Under the pieces are notes generated by a model, which had not been told where the DNA came from, searched no databases, and worked only from the letters and a program-made list of their open reading frames with translations. The translations under genes were made by a program, and so were the position numbers. Source: Prosthecobacter sp. (GTDB lineage Bacteria; Verrucomicrobiota; Verrucomicrobiia; Verrucomicrobiales; Verrucomicrobiaceae). From it: 37,984 nt of DNA. Positions within the stretch are counted from its first letter, which is position 1, and each line of letters opens with the position of its first letter. The stretch is from positions 1 to 37,984 of the forward strand of contig JAURHS010000016.1 of assembly GCA_030833205.1 (NCBI GenBank), written 5' to 3'. Below are positions 1-7,732 of this stretch, piece after piece.

Positions 1-19
1 CATGCTGCGGCTCCTTGAG

Positions 20-116
20 AACGCCTGCAACGCCTGCAACGCCTGCAACGCCTGCAACGCCTGCAACGCCTGCAACGCCTGCAACGCCTGCAACGCCTGC
101 AACGCCTGCAACGCCT
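20..116. repeat. 9-bp tandem repeat, about 10.8 copies
   Basis: The unit AACGCCTGC is repeated ten times without a mismatch (20-109), followed by a partial seven-base copy (110-116). Perfect identity of all copies points to recent replication slippage. The array lies beyond the 3' end of the minus-strand dehydrogenase gene at 200-1354. Read on the plus strand it would give Asn-Ala-Cys repeats, but there is no sign that it is translated. A gene lying mostly off the left edge could end or begin just before it, and this cannot be settled here. Confidence 0.95.
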
Positions 117-163
117 CAGCGGGTGCGGTGAGGCGCAGGCGCGGGGCGACGGATTCTGCCTTG

Positions 164-182
164 CTGGGGCCTTGTGCCCCAG
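164..182 (-). terminator. Hairpin downstream of the dehydrogenase gene, possible terminator
   Basis: CTGGGGC and GCCCCAG form a perfect 7-bp stem around a 5-nt loop (CTTGT), 17 bases past the stop codon of the minus-strand gene at 200-1354. There is no T-tract in the transcribed direction, so intrinsic termination is only a possibility. Confidence 0.3.
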
Positions 183-199
183 GTCATGGGTTCGGGGGT

Positions 200-1354
200 T
201 TAGGCCAGCTCCTGCACGGGCAGCCAGCGGCGTTCAGCCCAGCTTTGCAGGCCCAGTTCGGCGAGTTGCACGCCCTTGGCGCCTTCGCGCAGCGTCCATG
301 GAAAGGGCTTGTCGATGGCGACATGCTTGAGGAACTCCTCCCACTGAATCTTGAAGGCGTTGTCGTAGCTGGTGGTGTCAGGCACTTCCTGCCAGCCTTC
401 GAAGAAGTTGATGGGCTGGTCAATGTCCGGGTTCCAGGTGGGGCGCGGGGTGGTGCCAAGGCTTTGCACCCAGCATTTGCGCAGGCCAACGATGGCGCTG
501 CCGTGGGTGCCGTCCACCTGCATGGTCAGCAGGTCGTCGCGGCGCACGCGCACGGTCCAACTGCTGTTGAATTGGCAGATGACGCCGTTGTCGCATTCAA
601 AGGTGGCGTAGCAGGCGTCGTCGCTGGTGCAGGCGTAGGGCTTGCCGCGTTCATCGAGGCGCTTGGGCACATGGGTGGCGCCCAGGCAGCTCACGGCCTT
701 GACCTTGCCGAAGAGGTCGTCAATGACATAGCGCCAGTGGCAGAGCATGTCCACAATGATGCCGCCGCCGTCTTCCTTGCGGTAGTTCCAGGAGGGGCGC
801 TGGGCGGGTTGATCGCCGTCCTCGCCGGTGAAGACCCAGTAGCCGAATTCACCGCGCACGCTGAGGATGCGTCCCAGCAGGCCCTGATCGCGGATCATGC
901 GAAATTTGCGAATGCCAGAGAGCCAGAGCTTGTCCTGCACGACGCCGTTTTTCAGGCCGGCGTCCTCGCAGAGTTTGGCCAGGCGCAGGGCCTCGGCGCA
1001 TTCCACGGCGGTGGGCTTTTCGCAGTAGATGGCCTTGCGGGCCTTGACGGCTTTTTCCACAAAGCCGGCGCGTTGCAGGGTGCCGCTGGCATCAAAGAAA
1101 ATGGCGTCTTCAGGGTTGGCCAGGGCAGCATCCACATCCGTGGTGAAGCGGCTCACGCCGGTGCGCGCAGCGAGGGCGGCGAGCTTGTCGTGATTGCGGC
1201 CGGTGAGGATGGGGTCGGGCATCAGGACCAGGTCATCGCCAACGCGCACGCCGCCTTGGTCGCGGATGGCCTTGATTGAGCGGATGAGGTGCTGGTTGGT
1301 GCCCATGCGCCCGGTGACGCCGTTCATGATGATGCCGATTCGTTGGATATTCAT
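200..1354 (-). CDS. Gfo/Idh/MocA family oxidoreductase
   Basis: A predicted NAD(P)-dependent cytoplasmic dehydrogenase of 384 aa, without signal peptide, likely acting on a sugar or inositol-type polyol. The N-terminal Rossmann region starts IGIIMNGVTGRMG (a variant glycine-rich loop), and EKPTAVECAEAL carries the family EKP motif, whose Lys normally takes part in catalysis. The C-terminal half is the usual substrate-binding alpha/beta domain. I chose the ATG at 1354 (MNIQRIG) because homologous proteins begin right at the Rossmann strand; the frame stays open to 1462, but that extension is Pro/Leu-rich and unlike the family. No clear ribosome binding site precedes it. The gene is divergent from the LysR regulator at 1536, which probably controls it. 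The substrate cannot be read from the sequence. Confidence 0.9.
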   Translation of the reverse strand: MNIQRIGIIMNGVTGRMGTNQHLIRSIKAIRDQGGVRVGDDLVLMPDPILTGRNHDKLAALAARTGVSRFTTDVDAALANPEDAIFFDASGTLQRAGFVEKAVKARKAIYCEKPTAVECAEALRLAKLCEDAGLKNGVVQDKLWLSGIRKFRMIRDQGLLGRILSVRGEFGYWVFTGEDGDQPAQRPSWNYRKEDGGGIIVDMLCHWRYVIDDLFGKVKAVSCLGATHVPKRLDERGKPYACTSDDACYATFECDNGVICQFNSSWTVRVRRDDLLTMQVDGTHGSAIVGLRKCWVQSLGTTPRPTWNPDIDQPINFFEGWQEVPDTTSYDNAFKIQWEEFLKHVAIDKPFPWTLREGAKGVQLAELGLQSWAERRWLPVQELA

Positions 1355-1376
1355 GGAGGTGGAGAAGGTGGCGGGG

Positions 1377-1393
1377 ATTGTTGGGGAATCAAT
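1377..1393. promoter_or_regulatory. Candidate LysR-type operator (T-N11-A box)
   Basis: ATTG-N9-CAAT is an inverted repeat that contains the T-N11-A core typical of LysR-type binding sites. It lies in the 181-bp gap between the divergent dehydrogenase (start 1354) and LysR gene (start 1536), 23 bases upstream of the former. The arms are only 4 bp, so this is a position-supported guess. Confidence 0.4.
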
Positions 1394-1535
1394 GCGCAGA
1401 TCAGTCAGGGGCAGGCGGGCTTGAGGCCCTGGGGGGAGTGGCAAGGCGCAGGGCAGGGCCACAACATGCTGAAAATGGCCGCAATCTTGCTGCTGGTAAA
1501 ATCGTGATTTCTGGTCAGTGTTGCTGGAAAAACCG

Positions 1536-2423
1536 ATGGAACTTTACCAGCTCAAATACTTTCTTGAGGCGGCCAGGCAGAGCAACTTCAGCCGCGCCGC
1601 TGCCAGCCTCAATCTTGCCCAGGCGGCTCTCAGCGAGCAGATGCGCAAGCTGGAGCAGGAGCTGGGCACGCCCTTGTTTCATCGCGGTGGCCGTGCGACG
1701 ACGCTGACGGCTGCCGGCCAGACCCTGCGCCGTCATGCCGAGGACCTTGTGGACCGTGCGCGGGCGGCGCGCCAGGCGGTGCAGGATTTGGTGGGCCTGC
1801 ATCAAGGGCGCCTGGTGCTGGGGGCGATCCCGTCGGTGAGCGCCTGCCTGCTGCCGGCGGTCATCGCCAGCTTTCGCCGCCGTCATCCGCGCATTGAGTT
1901 GTCCCTGCAGGAGGGCACCTCGGAGGAGGTGGCGCAGTGGGTGGACCGCGGGCGGGTGGAGCTGGGCGTGGTGCAGCATCCGCTGCAAAGTGCGCATCTC
2001 ACGGCCGCGTCCCTGTTCACCGAGCCCTTTGTGTTGCTGCTGCCGAGGCAGCATGGCTTGGCCAAGCAACGCCGCGTGGCCTTGAGCAGGTTGGCGCAGG
2101 AGCCCTTTGTTCTCTACAAGGGGCGAGCGCGCAGCACGGCCTTGGAGGCCTGTCGCCAGGCGGGCTTTGAGCCGCGCATTGTGTGTGAAAGCAGCGAGCT
2201 GGATACGGTGCGTTCGTTGGTGGCAGCGGGATTGGGGCTGGCCATCCTGCCGCAGTTGGCGGCCAGACAAAAACTCGCCGGCTGCAAGACGCTGCCGCTC
2301 AGCGGTGAGCCGGTGCAACGCGAGGTGCTGTTGATTCGCCGCGCCGGGCACGCGGACTCACCCAGTGCCCATGTCTTTGCCGGGTTGCTGGCCAAGGCCT
2401 GCGCTTCGCGGTTGTCACAGTGA
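1536..2423 (+). CDS. LysR family transcriptional regulator
   Basis: A 295-aa DNA-binding regulator of normal LysR length. Residues 1-60 form the winged helix-turn-helix (MELYQLKYFLEAARQSNFSRAA, then a recognition helix with QAALSEQMRKLEQELG), followed by a linker helix and a periplasmic-binding-protein-like effector domain from about residue 90 to the end. The ATG at 1536 is used because LysR proteins begin a few residues before the F-x-x-v/a-A motif; a GTG at 1518 would add six residues. A weak GGAAAA lies just upstream. It is divergent from the Gfo/Idh/MocA gene, the classic layout for autoregulation plus control of the neighbour. The effector is unknown but may be the substrate or product of that dehydrogenase. 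Confidence 0.95.
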   Translation: MELYQLKYFLEAARQSNFSRAAASLNLAQAALSEQMRKLEQELGTPLFHRGGRATTLTAAGQTLRRHAEDLVDRARAARQAVQDLVGLHQGRLVLGAIPSVSACLLPAVIASFRRRHPRIELSLQEGTSEEVAQWVDRGRVELGVVQHPLQSAHLTAASLFTEPFVLLLPRQHGLAKQRRVALSRLAQEPFVLYKGRARSTALEACRQAGFEPRIVCESSELDTVRSLVAAGLGLAILPQLAARQKLAGCKTLPLSGEPVQREVLLIRRAGHADSPSAHVFAGLLAKACASRLSQ

Positions 2424-2555
2424 ACGAGAAGTTCTTCGGTCTCTGCGGTGTTTTTTGTGTGCACCATGGCGTCAAAGGCCTCGAGGTGGCCGGCGCCGGG
2501 TTGGTGTTGAGGAATCTCAGGACACAGAGGCAAACCCAGGGCAGGCAACGGAGCT

Positions 2556-3491
2556 TCATGGAGACGGGCGCTTAGGATTGACCCAGCGCACCGCATTTTC
2601 AACCACGCGCAGGCACTCGGCCTGCTGAAAAATCGGGTAGGTTTCATGGCCGGGCCGGAAATAAAACACCTGCCCCTTGCCCACCGTCCACAGGCAACCG
2701 CTGCGGAAGTGCTCGCCCTTGTCCCAGCGCTCCTCAAAGATCAGCGCATCAGGCGGCGGCACATGGAAGGGCTCGCCGTACATCTCCGTGCGCGCAATGT
2801 CCCAGTGCTGCGGCAGGCCTGCGGCAATCGGGTGCTCTGGCAGCAGCGTGCGCACATGCGAAGGCTGGCCATCGTTGCGGTACACGGGAAACACGCAGGC
2901 CGGCAGGGTCAGACGCCAAGTCCCGCCATCGCCTTTTTCGACAAAGGGCGTGAGGCGCGCCGCACGGCCCACCATCTTGGAGTAGGGCGCCTCGTTGACC
3001 AACTCCCAACGCGCTGTCGCCCGCTCGCCTGCCGGCAGGGAGGCCAAGGCATCGGCCTTTGCCCGCTCCTGCATCAAGCGCACAAAGGGCTTGGCCCAAT
3101 GCGCGGAATGCAGCGCCACCAAACCCAGTCTGCCTTGCATCACCCGCTGCACCACGGCCTCAGCCCGCGCATCATCCTGTTGCCGCACGCGGCGATGACT
3201 CCAAAACACCAAGACCTCATGCTCATCAAGCAGGGCATCACTGAGGCCCTGCTGCGCATCATCCATGCGCACCGAATGCACCACCAGCCCGGGCTGCTTG
3301 GCCAAATGCGCCGCCAGCGTGCCGCCGAGAAAAGTCTTGCCATAGGCCTGCTCCTGCTCGGGTTGCTGCTCATCCCAAACCAGCACCCGCAGCGGCTGCG
3401 CCGCCCCTGCCTGCCTGCCTGCACCTGGGAGCAACCCAAAGCCAAGCGCCAGCACCAAAACCCATGACATGAAGAGGCGGAAGTGTTTCAT
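2556..3491 (-). CDS. Secreted ThuA-like domain protein
   Basis: A 311-aa protein with a Sec signal peptide (about residues 1-31, hydrophobic VLVLALGFGLL then an Ala-rich cleavage region). The mature part is a ThuA domain with a glutamine-amidotransferase-like fold: it opens with LRVLVWDE, continues with LVFWSHRR and GLVALHSAHW, and has the late conserved segment RTEMYGEPFHVP. ThuA proteins were first linked to trehalose use in rhizobia; in Verrucomicrobiota and Planctomycetota they are commonly near sugar dehydrogenases and hydrolases, and their reaction is not established. The start at 3491 (MKHFRLF) was chosen because it puts the signal peptide at the N-terminus; the open frame upstream to 3632 is Arg/Gln-rich and not signal-like. 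The gene converges on the LysR gene, 132 bp apart. Confidence 0.88.
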   Translation of the reverse strand: MKHFRLFMSWVLVLALGFGLLPGAGRQAGAAQPLRVLVWDEQQPEQEQAYGKTFLGGTLAAHLAKQPGLVVHSVRMDDAQQGLSDALLDEHEVLVFWSHRRVRQQDDARAEAVVQRVMQGRLGLVALHSAHWAKPFVRLMQERAKADALASLPAGERATARWELVNEAPYSKMVGRAARLTPFVEKGDGGTWRLTLPACVFPVYRNDGQPSHVRTLLPEHPIAAGLPQHWDIARTEMYGEPFHVPPPDALIFEERWDKGEHFRSGCLWTVGKGQVFYFRPGHETYPIFQQAECLRVVENAVRWVNPKRPSP

Positions 3492-3653
3492 CGCGGCGAT
3501 GATGAGCCCTGGCCCCATCGCCTGCAACCCCGCAGTCATGGTGCCGCCTGCGCAGCGAGCTTGGGCGGGTTGCTGCTGCCAAAGGAAACGCGACCTCCTC
3601 ATCGCGTGACCCTGCAACCGCGTTGCGTGCATGCCCGCAGCGCCCGCGCAGGC

Positions 3654-3963
3654 TTATCGCAAGGACTTGCGATGAATGCGCTTGGGCACACGCTCCTCAT
3701 CGAGGGCCAGCCCGATGCCGTCTAGGGGAGGGCTGGCCAGGTCCGCGGGGCGATGATGCAATGGAAGCACAAAGGCTGCGGTGGCCAGGGTGCCGATCGA
3801 AACCCCAGGCTCGCCCCTTTTCAAGACGCCAGAGCCTGCCCTTGCTGACCAACAGGCGCGAGGCCATGTCCGCTGTGGAGATGCGACGCTTGCGTCTGGC
3901 CAAGGCCAACTCGCGGCCCAAGTTGCGCAGCGCACGAACCGCAGGCAGGGGCGTGGAGTTCAA
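3654..3963 (-). pseudogene. Frameshifted HipB-like XRE antitoxin/regulator relic
   Basis: Two overlapping minus-strand frames make one recognisable protein of about 100 aa. The first frame (from a TTG at 3963) has the XRE helix-turn-helix GRELALARRKRRISTADMAS followed by SKGRLWRLEKG. The second continues with EPGVSIGTLATAAFVL, then LDGIGLALDEERVPKRIHRK, the C-terminal signature of HipB-type regulators paired with HipA kinases. The break falls at a C4 run (3814-3817; GGGG on the coding strand), where removing one base restores RLEKGEPGVSIG. No hipA follows: the next 160 bases are empty and then the ThuA gene starts. It is therefore an orphan relic, unless the extra base is a sequencing error or the frame is recoded. 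Confidence 0.75.
3656..3673. repeat. 18-bp near-perfect palindrome
   Basis: ATCGCAAG-GA-CTTGCGAT has 8-bp perfect arms and a 2-nt centre. It overlaps the last codons and stop of the HipB-like relic. It could be an operator or a hairpin at the mRNA end; nothing beyond symmetry supports either. Confidence 0.5.
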
Positions 3964-4013
3964 GCTCCATGGAAATGATCATCTCGGTCATCTCAGTTTT
4001 TGAATTCAATAAA

Positions 4014-4029
4014 ATCTGTTTTCGCAGAT
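4014..4029. promoter_or_regulatory. Inverted repeat upstream of the HipB-like relic
   Basis: ATCTG-N6-CAGAT sits in a locally AT-rich stretch about 50 bases upstream of the relic's start at 3963. HipB-type regulators repress their own promoters through short inverted repeats, so this may be a leftover autoregulatory operator. The sequence differs from the Escherichia coli HipB site, and the assignment is inference. Confidence 0.3.
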
Positions 4030-4075
4030 CTTATTTGATGATTTCTGAGTGAAATGGAAGCTGGGAGCCTGGGGC

Positions 4076-4918
4076 TCAGGGGCCGGTGAGGATCAGGCCT
4101 TGGTTGGGGTCGGGTTGGGCGAGGCGGAGGCGGGCGCGGTTGCTCTTGGTCTTGCCGTCGGGGCCTTGGGTGGCCTTGTTTTCGGCGATGAGGAAGCGGC
4201 CGCCGCTGATCGGGACGATGCCCACGGAGGCGTTGAAGTCCCAGCGGCCGGTGCATCGCAGTTGGGCGTTGGCGCGCAGCAGGACGGCGGGCTTGCCATA
4301 GCATCCAAACCAGAATTGGCCTTGGTGATGGGCTGCGGTTTGAATGCCCATGAGGCTGTAGCCGCTGCCGAGTTGATGCGCCTTGAGGAAGTGGAAGTCG
4401 GCGTCGTACTCGTAGACCAGGTTGTCTTTTGCGCCTGGGGGCAGGCCGCCCACCACAAAGAAATGTCCAGCGCGCCAAGTGATGCCGCCGGCGCCGTGCA
4501 GGACTTCGGGAAGGGGATGGCGGGCGAGTTCGCGCAGGTCATCGGCGGCGTAAACATAGACCCAGTTGTCGGCTTCACCTGCTGGGCGGTTGAATTTGCC
4601 AAGGTTGGTGGCGACATGAATGCGGCCTTGGTGATGGCATAAGTCGCCGTGGTGACTTTGCACTTCGATGCGCTTGAGCAGGCGGCCATCGCGGTCGGTT
4701 TTGACGAGGCAATCGGTCCAGCACCAGTAGATGGCGTCCCTGTCATTGGTGCAGACGCCCTGCAGGTGTCGGGGATAACTGCCCTCGCAGGTGGCGGGAT
4801 GGAAGTCGGCTTGGGCTTGAGGCTGGGCCTGCGTCTGCGCGGGCGCTGCGGTGGATGGGGCGCTGAGTGATGGTGGGATCAGCAGGCTGAATGCAGGCAG
4901 GAGAAGGAGGGTGCGCAT
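4076..4918 (-). CDS. Secreted beta-propeller-like protein, function unknown
   Basis: A 280-aa protein with a signal peptide (MRTLLLLPAFSLL, cleavage near residue 20) followed by a short Ala/Gln/Pro linker. The rest shows repeated beta-rich blocks of the kind seen in NHL- or SMP-type six-bladed propellers: KTDRDGRLLKRIEV, HQGRIHVATNLG, VYVYAADDL, LVYEYDADFHFL and GGRFLIAENKA, each a strand cluster with Asp or Gly turns. It has several cysteines (CEG, CTN, CWTDC, DLCH), which suits an exported, disulphide-bearing fold. I recognise no catalytic motif. It is the last gene of a tightly packed run, 21 bp after the GNAT gene. Confidence 0.75.
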   Translation of the reverse strand: MRTLLLLPAFSLLIPPSLSAPSTAAPAQTQAQPQAQADFHPATCEGSYPRHLQGVCTNDRDAIYWCWTDCLVKTDRDGRLLKRIEVQSHHGDLCHHQGRIHVATNLGKFNRPAGEADNWVYVYAADDLRELARHPLPEVLHGAGGITWRAGHFFVVGGLPPGAKDNLVYEYDADFHFLKAHQLGSGYSLMGIQTAAHHQGQFWFGCYGKPAVLLRANAQLRCTGRWDFNASVGIVPISGGRFLIAENKATQGPDGKTKSNRARLRLAQPDPNQGLILTGP

Positions 4919-4939
4919 GGGGCCGGGCTTGAGCAGGGC

Positions 4940-5878
4940 TTAGGCGGATTCAGGCATGAAGGTGGGGAAGACAATGCCCTTGGAATCGATGCCGATGGGC
5001 GCGGTGGCTTGGGCCACATGCAACTCCACATTGCGCGCGCCCCAGGCGTAGGCGGTTTGCACCAGTCTGCTGGCCTTGCAGGGGGCGAGGAAGACGAGGC
5101 TGCGGCCGCGCAGGTTGTCGAGGGCCTGCCAGAGCAGGGCAATGGCGGTGGCTTCATCGGCGGCAAGGCCGGGGCCGATCATGGTGAAGGAGGGATGAGT
5201 GCTCATGGCCAGGAAGCCGTTGATGGGCTGGCCTTGGGGTTGGGAGAGCAGCATGCGCCATGAGCCCACTTCGTTGCGCAGGAAGAAGGCGAAGTCCTTG
5301 TCGCGGCGAATGCCTTGATGGGTCTGCTCGAAATCCGCGATGGCGGCAATGTCTTGGGCTTGGGCTTCGCGCAGGGCCTCGAGGCCTGCAGGTGCGGCGG
5401 CGCTCAGGCCGTTTTCAGGCACGCTGATGAGCAGGTCCTGGTAGATGGGGCCGGGCACAAAACCCAGGCGGGTGTAGAGCGAGAAGGAGTCGAGGTTGAG
5501 CAGGCTGGAGACCAGGCGCGCGGGTTTGCCAAGGGCCTTGGCCTTTTCCAGAACGCGGGCCATCATGCGGCGCGCCAGGCCGCGGCCTGCGGCCTGCGGT
5601 GAGGTGGCGACGATGCCCACCGCGACATGGGTGGGGCGCTCGTGCGAGAAACACACGCCGAGGATGCTGCCATCAGCGCTGCGCGCGGTGACGCATTCGC
5701 CGGGGTCGAGGGCCTCGTAGACTGCGGGGAAGAGGGTGAACGGCTCGGGGCTGTCGCCAAAGCGGTGGCCTTGGCGCAGGCGGCTTTCATACCAATCCAC
5801 CAGCGAGTGATGCAGCAGGCGCGCCACGGCTTGATGATCTGCGGCGCTCAGTGGGGTGAAGTCAATGGTCTCGCTCAT
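4940..5878 (-). CDS. GNAT family N-acetyltransferase, two-domain
   Basis: A 312-aa cytoplasmic protein, about twice the length of a single GNAT domain. The N-terminal half (residues about 5-150) is a complete GNAT fold: the acetyl-CoA-binding motif A is visible in VGIVATSPQAAGRGLARRMM, followed by SLYTRLGFVPG, the usual C-terminal strand-helix. The second half (about 165-305) looks like a degenerate second GNAT-like domain without an obvious acetyl-CoA loop. The start at 5878 lies 3 bp after the stop of the Tat-exported dehydrogenase, so the two are almost certainly co-transcribed. The substrate is unknown; the presence in a glycan-related run does not prove that an amino sugar is acetylated. 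Confidence 0.9.
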   Translation of the reverse strand: MSETIDFTPLSAADHQAVARLLHHSLVDWYESRLRQGHRFGDSPEPFTLFPAVYEALDPGECVTARSADGSILGVCFSHERPTHVAVGIVATSPQAAGRGLARRMMARVLEKAKALGKPARLVSSLLNLDSFSLYTRLGFVPGPIYQDLLISVPENGLSAAAPAGLEALREAQAQDIAAIADFEQTHQGIRRDKDFAFFLRNEVGSWRMLLSQPQGQPINGFLAMSTHPSFTMIGPGLAADEATAIALLWQALDNLRGRSLVFLAPCKASRLVQTAYAWGARNVELHVAQATAPIGIDSKGIVFPTFMPESA

Positions 5879-5881
5879 GGT

Positions 5882-7300
5882 TCAAAGCAGTTCCCAGCCC
5901 TTGCGGTAGTCTTCCTTGATGAAGGCATCGGCAGCGGGCAGGCCGGTGGCCTTCATGGCGGCTGCATCCCAGGCGATGGGTTGTTGGCTGCGCAGGGAGA
6001 GCACCCCCAGCAGGGCGATTTCGGTGAGATGCGCGGCGTAGTCAAAGGGGCTGGTGGCCGGTTCGCCGCCCTTGCAGGCGAGGATCCAATCGAGGTGGTG
6101 GCCGGCGCTGCGCTTGAGCCTGGGCTCGGGCTTGCGGAAGGATTCGCGCAGGGCGGCGGGATAAAGGCGCGGTTGCCCGCCGCCGCCGTCGCATTGGATG
6201 ACGCCCTTCTCGCCGATGAACAAACAGCCGCGTCGGGGCAGCTTGGCTCCCGCCATGGCCTCGGGCGTGGGCGGCATCATGCCGCCGTCGTACCAGGTCA
6301 TGCGGATCTCTGGCCGCGCTGCCGCTGCGGGGAAGGTGTAGTAAATCAGCGCGCCATGCGGCGCGATGTCCTTGTCCATTTTGCCCACGGCATGGGCCTC
6401 CACCCGCGAGGGCAGCGGCAGGTCAAAGGCGCGCACCGCGCTGTTCATGTCGTGGCAGGCAAAGTCGCCAATGCCGGTGCAGCCAAAGTCCCAGAAGTCG
6501 CGCCAGGCCACGGGGAAGTAGGCGGGGTGAAAGGGGCGTTGCTGACGCGGCCCAAGCCAGAGGTCCCAGTTCAGTCCGGCTGGCACGGGAGCGCTCTCAT
6601 TGGGCCGTCCGGTGAGTGCGGGGTTCCAGCGGCTGGCGCCCACCCAGACATGAATCTCGCGCACGGCACCGATGGCGCCGGCCTGGATGTATTCAATGGT
6701 TTCGCGGGTGCCAAGTGAGGAGTGTCCCTGACTGCCCAATTGCGTGGCCACGCCGGTTTCTGTAGCGATCTTGGCGACCTGCCTGGCCTCCCAGATGTTA
6801 TGGGTCAGGGGCTTTTCGCAGTACACATGCTTGCCTGCGCGCATGGCCACCACGGCAGCGTAGGCATGCAGGTGATCCGGCGTGGCGATGAGCACGGCAT
6901 CAATGGATTTTTCCTGCTCGAGCATCTCGCGGAAATCCACGAAATCCCGGCAGCGGAATTTGGGATTCTGGGCACTGTAATGCTTCTCGATCTCGGCCTT
7001 CACAGGCAGGCGGCCGCCCATGCCCTTGAAGTAAAAGTTCTCGAGGCTGAAGGACTCGGCAGGATCGGCCACCGCCATGATCTGGCATTGGTCAATGGGC
7101 AGGAGATTGCGCACATTGGAGCGGCCCTGGCCGCCGGTGCCAATGATGGCCACATTGACCTTTTCACTGGGCGGCACATGGCGCGGGCCGCCCAGAACAT
7201 GTCGCGGCACAATTTGGAAACCGGCAAGCGCGGTCGCAGCTGTCTTGAGGAAATCACGGCGAGGCAGGGCGGAGGAAGGCATCTGCTTGATACGCGGCAT
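5882..7300 (-). CDS. Tat-exported Gfo/Idh/MocA family oxidoreductase
   Basis: A 472-aa dehydrogenase with a twin-arginine signal (LPRRDFLKTAATALAGF, residues about 13-29), so it folds with its cofactor in the cytoplasm and acts outside it, like glucose-fructose oxidoreductase-type members. The Rossmann loop VAIIGTGGQGRSN, the EKPLTHNIWEA motif with the family Lys, and the late segments GDFACHDMNSAVRAF and HHLDWILACKGGE are all present. MPSSALPRRD at 7282 is an alternative start; 7300 has a GAGGG a few bases upstream. It lies 6 bp after the small 141-aa gene and 3 bp before the GNAT gene. An exported member probably holds its NAD(P) tightly; its reaction is unknown. Confidence 0.93.
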   Translation of the reverse strand: MPRIKQMPSSALPRRDFLKTAATALAGFQIVPRHVLGGPRHVPPSEKVNVAIIGTGGQGRSNVRNLLPIDQCQIMAVADPAESFSLENFYFKGMGGRLPVKAEIEKHYSAQNPKFRCRDFVDFREMLEQEKSIDAVLIATPDHLHAYAAVVAMRAGKHVYCEKPLTHNIWEARQVAKIATETGVATQLGSQGHSSLGTRETIEYIQAGAIGAVREIHVWVGASRWNPALTGRPNESAPVPAGLNWDLWLGPRQQRPFHPAYFPVAWRDFWDFGCTGIGDFACHDMNSAVRAFDLPLPSRVEAHAVGKMDKDIAPHGALIYYTFPAAAARPEIRMTWYDGGMMPPTPEAMAGAKLPRRGCLFIGEKGVIQCDGGGGQPRLYPAALRESFRKPEPRLKRSAGHHLDWILACKGGEPATSPFDYAAHLTEIALLGVLSLRSQQPIAWDAAAMKATGLPAADAFIKEDYRKGWELL

Positions 7301-7306
7301 CCGCCC

Positions 7307-7732
7307 TCAACCTTCCTTGGGCTGCTCGGCAGGTTCTGGTCGGTGGGGTGGGCGGGCCAGTGCTTGATCCTCGCTGGGCTTGGGGCTTGCAGGCATGGGC
7401 CCCTGGCGAATGCTGACGCCGCTGGAGCTGTGATCGGCGGATGGGTCGAGGGCCAATTCAGCGGCGGCATCGTTGACGACATCGGCGAAGAGTTGGGAGA
7501 GGGCCTTGGCATCGTTGGCGAGGATGGCGGCGAGGTAGCGCTCGGCCTGGCCTTCGGTGTTCAGGAAGCCCTCGCCGATGTTGAGATTGATGTTCGTGTT
7601 GGGTGAGGGTTTGATGCCCTTGACCTGCATGGCCAATGGCATGGCTTCGCCAAACTGTCTGCCCAGCTCAGGCTTGCGCCGGCCCTCATGCCATTGCCGA
7701 GGTTGTGCTGCGGCTGGTTTGCCGCTGCTCAC
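7307..7732 (-). CDS. Small unrecognised protein, translationally coupled
   Basis: A 141-aa predicted protein that I cannot place in any family. Its GTG at 7732 overlaps the stop of the alpha/beta hydrolase gene as GTGA, and its own stop is 6 bp before the next start, a strong sign of a real operon gene. It has no signal peptide or membrane segment. Residues about 10-25 are basic (QPRQWHEGRRKPELG), the middle contains NTNINLNIGEGFLNTEGQAE and a predicted helix (AERYLAAILANDAKALSQLF), and the last 40 residues are Pro/Ser/Glu-rich and probably disordered. TTG at 7735 would add one residue. The chief doubt is that high G+C favours chance frames. Confidence 0.55.
   Translation of the reverse strand: MSSGKPAAAQPRQWHEGRRKPELGRQFGEAMPLAMQVKGIKPSPNTNINLNIGEGFLNTEGQAERYLAAILANDAKALSQLFADVVNDAAAELALDPSADHSSSGVSIRQGPMPASPKPSEDQALARPPHRPEPAEQPKEG

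Noticed and set aside
20..116. CRISPR array
   Set aside because: Units of 9 bp are directly adjacent, with no spacers.
2..1279. Plus-strand open frame through the tandem repeat giving Asn-Ala-Cys repeats
   Set aside because: Beyond the repeat it is the antisense of the Gfo/Idh/MocA gene and shows no protein family features.
3814..3817. Programmed frameshift site in the HipB-like gene
   Set aside because: A +1 shift at AAG GGG C is not a known efficient recoding signal, and HipB genes are not known to be recoded; a simple insertion in a homopolymer explains it.
3993..4478. Minus-strand Arg/Pro-rich frame of 161 codons
   Set aside because: Overlaps the secreted propeller gene in another frame and has a composition typical of shadow frames.
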